Shown here one piece after another: positions 1 through 5,573 of a DNA stretch of 9,765 bases. The DNA is from Flavobacteriaceae bacterium UBA3159 (GTDB taxonomy: Bacteria > Bacteroidota > Bacteroidia > Flavobacteriales > Flavobacteriaceae). The notes below the pieces were generated by a model. It did no database searches. It was not told where the DNA came from and saw only the letters and a list, made by a program, of their open reading frames with translations. The first letter of the stretch is position 1; every line of letters starts with the position of its first letter. Where the stretch lies: contig DEYL01000039.1 in assembly GCA_002364535.1 (NCBI GenBank), forward strand, positions 1 to 9,765, written 5' to 3'. The translations under genes were made by a program, and so were the position numbers.

Positions 1-467
1 GATTTGTATTGGGTTCCAAAAATGGTATTGTTGGTGGTCAGATGAAGATAATCCAAGTCGTTGGGGATATCAAATCCTTTGGGTATATAATTGAAATTAG
101 TATCTTTTGAGGAAGCGACCTCTACGACCTCTCCTAATTTTTTTGCTTCTTTAATGGCTTTGGTAGACCAAGTACCCGAATTGACATAACCCGCTTTGTT
201 TTCCAACAAATTATAGGCTGTCATTAAAAATTGCAAACTGGCTCCGCCTTGAAGAAACATGGCTTTGTAACCTTTGCCCTCTAAACCTAAAAGTTTGAGG
301 GAGAGGAAACAGGCCTCTTCCATTATGGCTTTAAATTCATTGCTTCTGTGAGATATTTCTATCAGTGATAAACCGATATTGTCCAGTTCTAAAACGGCTT
401 TGGCGGCTCCCTCGATTACTTCCTTGGGAAGGATGGCGGGGCCTGCACTGAAATTGTGTTTTTTCAT
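1..467 (-). CDS. serC: Phosphoserine aminotransferase, N-terminal part (cut by window edge)
   Basis: SerC is a PLP enzyme that converts 3-phosphohydroxypyruvate and glutamate to phosphoserine in serine biosynthesis; it also serves the analogous step of the pyridoxal phosphate route in some bacteria. The reading frame is open from the ATG at 467 to the window edge, giving 155 residues of a family usually near 355-360. It starts MKKHNFSAGPAILPKEV, the classic SerC N-terminus. Further family hallmarks are SLIEISHRSNEF (about 34-45), the cofactor-phosphate-binding stretch FLQGGASLQF (about 71-80), and VNSGTWSTKAIKEAKKLG (about 95-112). The last visible residues, HLTTNNTIFGTQY, match the region that contacts substrate. 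The gene lies 110 bp downstream of the acyl-CoA reductase gene on the same strand and may be read with it, although a candidate promoter of its own is present. Nothing looks broken. Confidence 0.95.
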   Translation of the reverse strand, partial: MKKHNFSAGPAILPKEVIEGAAKAVLELDNIGLSLIEISHRSNEFKAIMEEACFLSLKLLGLEGKGYKAMFLQGGASLQFLMTAYNLLENKAGYVNSGTWSTKAIKEAKKLGEVVEVASSKDTNFNYIPKGFDIPNDLDYLHLTTNNTIFGTQYK

Positions 468-484
468 ATCAATTTTTCAAAGTG

Positions 485-514
485 CAAATATCATAAGTTC
501 AGACCAATTACCAA
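485..514 (-). promoter_or_regulatory. Candidate Bacteroidota-type promoter for serC
   Basis: On the minus strand, TTG (514-512) is followed after 19 bp by GATATTTG (492-485). This is one mismatch from the Bacteroidota -7 consensus TAnnTTTG, with the expected -33 spacing. It would start transcription about 10-15 bp before the serC ATG at 467. The match is imperfect and the call is inferred from pattern only. Confidence 0.35.
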
Positions 515-577
515 TTGAATAGAGATTAATTTTTACCAATTTTTTTAACAAAATCACAAACCAAAAAACAGAAGGGA

Positions 578-1597
578 TTACAAGCCTTTTAGAAACTCCA
601 GTGTATCCACACCATCGGCATAATCCCAAAGTTGTGGATTTTGGGCCTGACCAAAAGGAATGGAACCCTCAATATCTGCCTTAGAAACTATACACTGTAT
701 TTTTTCCCGCTGTTCAAGCAAGTGACTTTTTAATGGACTGAGTGTTTCATAAAATTCATAGTGTCCCGTGGCAATCGGTGAGGAGATGGCTTTATCCTCT
801 CTAAGCATAAAAAAACCATTTTCCAAAAAGTCAAACTCACTCATTAAATAAACTGCCTTATTGTAATCATAATTGTTGGTATACTTGTTCATTTCAATCA
901 CATGGGCATAAGAATACAAACCTCCAAAAACCAAATCCAGATCAAAACCCTTGGATAAATATAGCTTGGAAACGCTTCGGCACCCCAATCCGTAATACTG
1001 CAGCATGTCTTTACCAAGATTTTCCATATCCTCTAGGGTTTCTGAGCCATTGATAACCGCAATTCCGTTTTTGTTTTTCCTGATGATGTGCGGATATTTA
1101 GAAAAATAATAATCGAAATACCTAGCTGCATTGTTGCTACCGGTAGCGATTACCGCATCAAACCCTTCCAATTGCCCATCGGTGAATGAGGTAAGGGATT
1201 GAAAAATCGGGTCAATACCTACAATAAAGGGAATCAAAATACTGTCTTTGGTGGCACATTTGACCAAGGCTCTGTTCCCGGAAATCCATATAGAAATAAG
1301 ATCATGCAACCCGACCAGAGGAATATTACCTGCCATAATAACAGCGATGGTTTTAGGATTGCGATTATCCTTCAGTGGGTAGTTGCTTTCCCAACGAGCA
1401 ATTTTATCGGGCTGAAGGGCACATCCCCAGGATTGTATGGCAGTTATACAGGCTTTTTTTTGGAACCAACCATTTTGAATTTGGGCGCGGTCAATCGCTT
1501 CGAAAAAAGTGTCATAACGAGAATCCAACTCAGAAATATGGCTAAAAAAGGATCCCAATTTTTCTAAGGCCTTAATTCTGTCTTTCAGTCCACTCAT
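578..1597 (-). CDS. LuxC-type acyl-CoA reductase family protein (Bacteroidota short form)
   Basis: This 339-residue cytosolic protein belongs to the LuxC acyl-CoA reductase family (PF05893), within the aldehyde dehydrogenase superfamily. Characterised LuxC proteins reduce an enzyme-bound acyl group to a fatty aldehyde with NADPH. Visible landmarks are AGNIPLVGLHDL (89-100) in the nucleotide-binding fold, ATGSNNAARYFDYYF (151-165), HIIRKNKNGIAVINGSET (170-187), and GLGCRSVSKLYL (203-214), whose Cys206 is the likely nucleophile. Luminescence LuxC is near 480 residues; a length near 340 is, from memory, usual for the Bacteroidota clade, so I do not call it truncated. The start at 1597 is the only good ATG, 63 bp from the divergent ferredoxin start. 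No luxD or luxE partner is visible, so a role in light production is not suggested. The natural substrate in this phylum is unknown to me. Confidence 0.85.
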   Translation of the reverse strand: MSGLKDRIKALEKLGSFFSHISELDSRYDTFFEAIDRAQIQNGWFQKKACITAIQSWGCALQPDKIARWESNYPLKDNRNPKTIAVIMAGNIPLVGLHDLISIWISGNRALVKCATKDSILIPFIVGIDPIFQSLTSFTDGQLEGFDAVIATGSNNAARYFDYYFSKYPHIIRKNKNGIAVINGSETLEDMENLGKDMLQYYGLGCRSVSKLYLSKGFDLDLVFGGLYSYAHVIEMNKYTNNYDYNKAVYLMSEFDFLENGFFMLREDKAISSPIATGHYEFYETLSPLKSHLLEQREKIQCIVSKADIEGSIPFGQAQNPQLWDYADGVDTLEFLKGL

Positions 1598-1600
1598 TTA

Positions 1601-1632
1601 TTTGTAAAGAATATTAATAGGTCTTACTTTTG
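1601..1632 (+). promoter_or_regulatory. Bacteroidota-type promoter for the ferredoxin-ychF pair
   Basis: TTTG at 1601-1604 (-33 element) is followed after 20 bp by TACTTTTG at 1625-1632, an exact match to the -7 consensus TAnnTTTG of the Bacteroidota primary sigma factor. Transcription would start near 1637, leaving a leader of about 24 bases before the ATG at 1661. It is the best promoter match in the window. The -33 element lies only 3 bp outside the start codon of the divergent reductase gene. Confidence 0.6.
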
Positions 1633-1660
1633 TAGTCAAATTTAATTAAACATATTCATT

Positions 1661-2011
1661 ATGGCCATCATCATTACCGACGAATGTATCAATTGTGGTG
1701 CTTGTGAACCCGAATGCCCCAATACAGCGATTTATGAGGGTGCTGATGACTGGCGATATGAGGATGGAACCGATTTGAAGGGAGATGTAGTTCTACCCAA
1801 CGGTAAAGCGCTTAATGCTGAGGAGGCCCAGATTCCTGTGTCAGACGAATTCTACTATATAGTTCCTGACAAATGTACTGAGTGCAAAGGATTTCACGAT
1901 GAACCGCAGTGTGCCGCTGTTTGTCCGGTTGATTGTTGTGTACCGGACGAGGACAATGTAGAGACAGAAGAAGTGTTGTTGGGTAAACAACGCTTTATGC
2001 ATCAAAACTAA
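1661..2011 (+). CDS. 2x[4Fe-4S] dicluster ferredoxin
   Basis: This small acidic electron carrier of 116 residues is presumed soluble and cytosolic. The first cluster motif is CINCGACEPECP, with Cys9, 12, 15 and 19. The second half carries Cys72, Cys75, Cys84 and Cys88, followed by Pro89 and then Cys92-Cys93. The longer CxxC-x8-CxxxCP spacing and a trailing tail of about 20 residues resemble the Chromatium/Azotobacter-type (Alvin) ferredoxins rather than the short clostridial ones. The roughly 50 residues between the clusters are acidic and longer than in minimal ferredoxins. The start at 1661 is preceded by a matching promoter, and ychF follows 12 bp after the stop. Its redox partner cannot be read from the sequence. 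The divergent acyl-CoA reductase is a suggestive neighbour, but LuxC-type enzymes use NADPH, so a direct link is only a guess. Confidence 0.93.
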   Translation: MAIIITDECINCGACEPECPNTAIYEGADDWRYEDGTDLKGDVVLPNGKALNAEEAQIPVSDEFYYIVPDKCTECKGFHDEPQCAAVCPVDCCVPDEDNVETEEVLLGKQRFMHQN

Positions 2012-2023
2012 TTCCATTTTTTT

Positions 2024-3118
2024 ATGAAAGCCGGAATTGTAGGCCTGCCCAATGTGGGCAAATCCACATTATTTAATTGTCTCTCCAATGCCAAAGCGCA
2101 GAGTGCCAATTTTCCTTTTTGTACCATAGAACCCAACATAGGAGTAGTAAATGTTCCGGACAAGCGTTTGGATCACCTGGCCGATCTGGTCAAACCGGAA
2201 AAAGTGATCCCGGCTACGGTCGAAATTGTCGATATTGCAGGATTGGTCAAAGGAGCCAGCAAGGGTGAGGGATTGGGCAATCAATTTTTGGGGAATATCA
2301 GAGAAACAGATGCTATACTCCATGTTTTGAGGTGTTTTGAGGACGACAATATCGTTCATGTCGATGGATCGGTAGACCCGATCAGAGACAAAGAAACCAT
2401 TGATATCGAACTCCAATTAAAGGATTTGGAAAGCACCGAGAAAAGAAGGGATAAAATCCTAAGTGCTGCCAAAACAGGAAACAGGGAATCACAAAAGGAA
2501 TTAGAGGTATTGGATCAGATTATTACAGCATTAGAGGCGGCACAAAATATAAGATCAATTTCCTTTTCGGACGAAGATCGTGCCAATTATGTAAACACAC
2601 TGCAACTCATTACTGACAAACCGGTAATGTATGTCTGTAACGTCAGTGAAGATGCAGCGGTAAGTGGGAATGATTATGTAAATCAGATTAAACAAGCAGT
2701 GTCACAAGAAAACGCCGAGGTATTGATTTTAGCAGTCAGCATCGAAGCCGACATCAATGAATTGGACTCCTATGACGAAAGACAATTGTTTTTGGAGGAT
2801 ATGGGACTTAACGAACCTGGCTCCTCCAAATTGATCCGATCGGCCTATCAACTTCTCTCCTTGCAAACTTATTTTACTGCTGGAGAGAAAGAAGTCCGTG
2901 CTTGGACAATTTCAGCAGGGGCAACTGCACCCCAAGCCGCAGGGGTTATCCATACCGATTTTGAAAAAGGGTTTATTCGCGCTGAAGTGATCTCCTTTGA
3001 CGATTACAACCGCTTTGGAAGTGAACAAAAAGTAAAAGAAGCTGGAAAAATGAGGGTAGAGGGGAAGGAGTATGCCGTTCAAGACGGTGATGTGATGCAC
3101 TTTCGTTTTAATATTTGA
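2024..3118 (+). CDS. ychF: Redox-regulated ATPase YchF (Obg-family, OLA1-like)
   Basis: YchF is a universally conserved P-loop NTPase of the Obg family that binds ribosomes and, unlike its relatives, prefers ATP. The 364 residues match the family length. The Walker A motif is GLPNVGKST (7-15). Switch II is DIAGLVKGASKGEGLGNQFL (70-89). The base-recognition motif is NVSE (206-209), the NxxE form that replaces the GTP-specific NKxD and explains the ATP preference. Residues about 130-180 form the helical/coiled-coil insertion. The C-terminal TGS domain runs from about 281 (QTYFTAGEKEVRAWTI) to the end (VQDGDVMHFRFN). It lies 12 bp behind the ferredoxin gene, so the two are probably cotranscribed. 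The usual partner pth is not next to it here. No ribosome-binding sequence is evident, which is ordinary in this phylum. Confidence 0.97.
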   Translation: MKAGIVGLPNVGKSTLFNCLSNAKAQSANFPFCTIEPNIGVVNVPDKRLDHLADLVKPEKVIPATVEIVDIAGLVKGASKGEGLGNQFLGNIRETDAILHVLRCFEDDNIVHVDGSVDPIRDKETIDIELQLKDLESTEKRRDKILSAAKTGNRESQKELEVLDQIITALEAAQNIRSISFSDEDRANYVNTLQLITDKPVMYVCNVSEDAAVSGNDYVNQIKQAVSQENAEVLILAVSIEADINELDSYDERQLFLEDMGLNEPGSSKLIRSAYQLLSLQTYFTAGEKEVRAWTISAGATAPQAAGVIHTDFEKGFIRAEVISFDDYNRFGSEQKVKEAGKMRVEGKEYAVQDGDVMHFRFNI

Positions 3119-3180
3119 AAATTATTCATCAAGCGATAACTAAAGCCGGATTTCGATTTCCTTCTTCTGAGTCCAGGAAA

Positions 3181-3522
3181 TTACTCTGAAACAGAATCGT
3201 AAATCTGCACCTTTTTCCAAAGATGCTGAGCCTTTTCAATAAACAAAACATGGGAGGGATCAGCTTGATAAGCATCGTGTGTTTTCAGATCGGGAAAGCT
3301 AACCACCAAGCTGTAGGTGTAGGAAAAATCCACCACAGGCCGATTAGTCTCAGCAGGCTGACCGATATGAAAACTAACGACCTGAGGGGTACTGTATATA
3401 AACTCTTGAAGGACATTTTCGAAAGATCGTCTATCCTTTTGATCATCTGGATTTTTTAACCAGAAAAAAACCATATGGAGGAAGTCGCCTTTAATTCTTT
3501 CGGATTGGATATTTGGTTTCAT
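3181..3522 (-). CDS. Dabb (stress-responsive dimeric alpha/beta barrel) domain protein
   Basis: A 113-residue cytosolic protein with a single Dabb domain (PF07876), a ferredoxin-like fold that forms dimeric barrels. The domain opens at HMVFFWLKNP (16-25), passes through VSFHIGQPAETNRPVVDFSY (49-68) and SLVVSFPDLKTHDAYQADP (71-89), and closes at FIEKAQHLWKKVQIYDS (94-110). Alternation of strand and helix, a conserved His at the start of strand 1 and the HDAYQxDPxH segment fit the family. Dabb proteins have diverse or unknown activities; some are enzymes acting on polyketides and many are simply stress-linked, so no reaction is assigned. The gene stands alone, convergent with ychF (62 bp between stops) and divergent from parE. 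The ATG at 3522 gives a 15-residue leader before the domain; Met17 is a shorter alternative but would remove part of the first strand. Confidence 0.85.
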   Translation of the reverse strand: MKPNIQSERIKGDFLHMVFFWLKNPDDQKDRRSFENVLQEFIYSTPQVVSFHIGQPAETNRPVVDFSYTYSLVVSFPDLKTHDAYQADPSHVLFIEKAQHLWKKVQIYDSVSE

Positions 3523-3588
3523 AAGAATAGTAGTGCGTTAAGGTTGTAATTTTTTAATCATCGGGCAATCTAAAAATAAATAATCTAA

Positions 3589-3607
3589 AACCCTTTTAAA
3601 TAGGGTT
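3589..3607. repeat. Inverted repeat AACCCT-N7-AGGGTT
   Basis: Perfect 6-bp arms AACCCT (3589-3594) and AGGGTT (3602-3607) flank the 7-bp centre TTTAAAT, two pairs of which can also match. It sits midway between divergent genes with no gene reading into it, so an operator or RNA hairpin in a leader is more plausible than a terminator. The arms are short enough to occur by chance. Confidence 0.3.
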
Positions 3608-3656
3608 AAATAACGAAACTTCTCAACAATAAAATATTACAATTTGTTAATTTCTT

Positions 3657-3669
3657 TGGATGTAATCCA
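3657..3669. repeat. Short dyad TGGAT-GTA-ATCCA upstream of parE
   Basis: Perfect 5-bp arms separated by 3 bp, 41 bp before the parE start codon. The position would suit a regulator site or part of the parE leader, but a dyad this small is weak evidence on its own. Confidence 0.2.
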
Positions 3670-3710
3670 TTCAAAAATTGGGCTTCAAATTATAATTTAG
3701 CATTGTCTTT

Positions 3711-5570
3711 ATGGCCAAACCAACCCAATATACCGAAGAAAATATACGTTCACTCGACTGGAAGGAGCATATCCGTATGCGTCCCGGGATGTATATCGGG
3801 AAATTAGGAGATGGTTCCTCTCCCGACGACGGCATATACATTCTCTTAAAAGAGGTTTTAGACAATTGTATCGATGAATTTGTCATGGGTGCCGGAAAAA
3901 CCATTGAAATTTCTATTAAAGACAACGTTGTCAGTGTAAGAGATTACGGTCGTGGTATACCTCTGGGAAAAGTGGTAGATGTTGTTTCCAAAATGAACAC
4001 CGGTGGGAAATACGATTCCAGAGCATTTAAAAAATCCGTAGGCTTGAACGGAGTAGGAACCAAGGCCGTTAATGCTTTATCCTCCATGTTCAGTGTAGCG
4101 TCTTTTAGAGATAATCAAACCACCAATGCTGTTTTTGAATTTGGAAACCTCATTCAAGAAGACCCTGTAAAATCAAGCTCTAAAAGAAGAGGTACCAAGG
4201 TGGTGTTCGTGCCCGATACATCCATTTTTAAAAATTATAAATACCGATTGGAATACGTTGAGCGTATGCTCAAAAACTACGTTTACCTCAACCTGGGATT
4301 AACCATTGACCTCAATGGGGTAAAATTTTCTTCCGAAAATGGCCTAAAAGATTTACTTGAGGATCAAACCAATGCATCCGACCTTTTGTATCCCATCATT
4401 CACCTAAAGGGGGAAGATATTGAAGTGGCCATCACCCACAGCAGATCTCAATACAGTGAGGAATATCACTCCTTTGTGAATGGACAAAACACTACCCAAG
4501 GGGGAACCCATCATGCCGCTTTCAGAGAAGCGCTGGTGAAGACCATAAGAGAACATTTTGGAAAAAATTTCGACGCCTCCGACATACGAAAGTCCATCAT
4601 ATCAGCCATCAGTATCAAGGTCATGGAACCGGTTTTTGAATCTCAAACCAAAACCAAATTGGGATCCACCGAAATGGGAGATAAAATGCCCTCGGTTCGT
4701 GCATACATCAATGACTTTTTAGGGACTCAACTCGACAATTTTCTGCACAAAAATACAGAAACTGCAGAGGCCATTCGCCGTAAGATCTTACAGGCTGAAA
4801 AAGAGCGTAAAGAGCTTTCCGGGATCAGAAAATTGGCCAAAGAACGCGCCAAAAAGGCAAGCCTTCATAACAAAAAACTAAGGGATTGTAGGGTGCATCT
4901 GGGAGACTTGAAGAAAGACCGTCGACTGGAATCCACCATATTTATCACCGAGGGTGACTCGGCCAGCGGTTCCATAACCAAGTCGAGAGATGTTAATACC
5001 CAAGCGGTATTTAGTCTTAGAGGTAAGCCACTAAACACCTACGGGATGACCAAAAAAATCGTATACGAAAATGAAGAATTCAACCTTTTACAGGCCGCGC
5101 TCAATATCGAAGAAAGTATGGAGGACTTGCGATACAACAACATCGTTATTGCCACCGATGCCGATGTGGATGGAATGCACATACGTTTACTGCTCATCAC
5201 TTTTTTCCTGCAATTTTTCCCTGAATTGATAAAAGAAGGGCATCTTTACATCCTACAAACACCCCTTTTTAGAGTCAGAGACAAAAAACAAACTTTTTAC
5301 TGTTATAGTGAAAATGAAAGAAAAGAGGCCATTAATAAATTAGGTAGTAAACCCGAGATCACCCGCTTCAAAGGTTTGGGAGAAATTTCACCGGATGAGT
5401 TTAAGTTTTTTATTGGGGAAGACATTCGATTGGATCCGGTCATGTTGGACAAATCAACTACCACAGATGAATTATTGCAATTCTATATGGGAAAAAACAC
5501 ACAGGATCGTCAAAAATTTATCATCGATAATCTAAAAGTTGAATTGGATGTAGCCGAAGAAATGATATAA
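3711..5570 (+). CDS. parE: DNA topoisomerase IV subunit B
   Basis: ParE is the ATPase half of topoisomerase IV, the ParC2ParE2 enzyme that decatenates daughter chromosomes. It has 619 residues, usual for Bacteroidota ParE. The GHKL ATPase domain shows catalytic Glu48 and Mg-binding Asn52 in LLKEVLDNCIDE, Asp78 in DYGRGIP, and the ATP lid GLNGVGTKAVNALS (111-124). The transducer domain carries the ATP-contacting QTKTKLGS (312-319, Lys314). The Toprim domain has EGDSASG (414-420, Glu414) and the metal-binding DADVDG (483-488). RFKGLGEISPDEF (552-564) closes the core. The lid sequence GLNGVGTKA, instead of the GVSCVNALS form I recall for the phylum's GyrB, and the adjacent parC argue for ParE rather than GyrB. 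A helical, basic stretch at about 350-390 precedes Toprim. parC begins 3 bp after the stop, so the subunits are cotranscribed. Confidence 0.95.
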   Translation: MAKPTQYTEENIRSLDWKEHIRMRPGMYIGKLGDGSSPDDGIYILLKEVLDNCIDEFVMGAGKTIEISIKDNVVSVRDYGRGIPLGKVVDVVSKMNTGGKYDSRAFKKSVGLNGVGTKAVNALSSMFSVASFRDNQTTNAVFEFGNLIQEDPVKSSSKRRGTKVVFVPDTSIFKNYKYRLEYVERMLKNYVYLNLGLTIDLNGVKFSSENGLKDLLEDQTNASDLLYPIIHLKGEDIEVAITHSRSQYSEEYHSFVNGQNTTQGGTHHAAFREALVKTIREHFGKNFDASDIRKSIISAISIKVMEPVFESQTKTKLGSTEMGDKMPSVRAYINDFLGTQLDNFLHKNTETAEAIRRKILQAEKERKELSGIRKLAKERAKKASLHNKKLRDCRVHLGDLKKDRRLESTIFITEGDSASGSITKSRDVNTQAVFSLRGKPLNTYGMTKKIVYENEEFNLLQAALNIEESMEDLRYNNIVIATDADVDGMHIRLLLITFFLQFFPELIKEGHLYILQTPLFRVRDKKQTFYCYSENERKEAINKLGSKPEITRFKGLGEISPDEFKFFIGEDIRLDPVMLDKSTTTDELLQFYMGKNTQDRQKFIIDNLKVELDVAEEMI

Positions 5571-5573
5571 TAA

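Larger units (their letters stand above)
3523..3710. other. Divergent intergenic region upstream of parE
   Basis: This 188-bp AT-rich stretch lies between the Dabb and parE start codons. I see no gene in it. No site matches TAnnTTTG with a TTG at the right distance on either strand. The nearest on the parE side are TTTCTTTG at 3651-3658 and TAATTTAG at 3693-3700, both imperfect and without a well-placed -33 element. It contains two short dyads, at 3589-3607 and 3657-3669. Confidence 0.6.

Noticed and set aside
505..541. Repeated CCAATT units in the gap before serC.
   Set aside because: Three short AT-rich copies with irregular spacing; not distinguishable from chance, and partly used by the candidate promoter.
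1199..1567. Rightward 122-codon open frame.
   Set aside because: Complement of the acyl-CoA reductase coding sequence; no recognisable family pattern or start signal.
2069..2416. Leftward 115-codon open frame.
   Set aside because: Complement of the highly conserved GTPase core of ychF; it has no family resemblance.
3165..3190. Imperfect hairpin TTCTGAGT / ACTCTGAA between ychF and the Dabb gene, considered as a terminator.
   Set aside because: One mismatch in eight pairs, low GC, no T tract, and it overlaps the Dabb stop codon; too weak to call.
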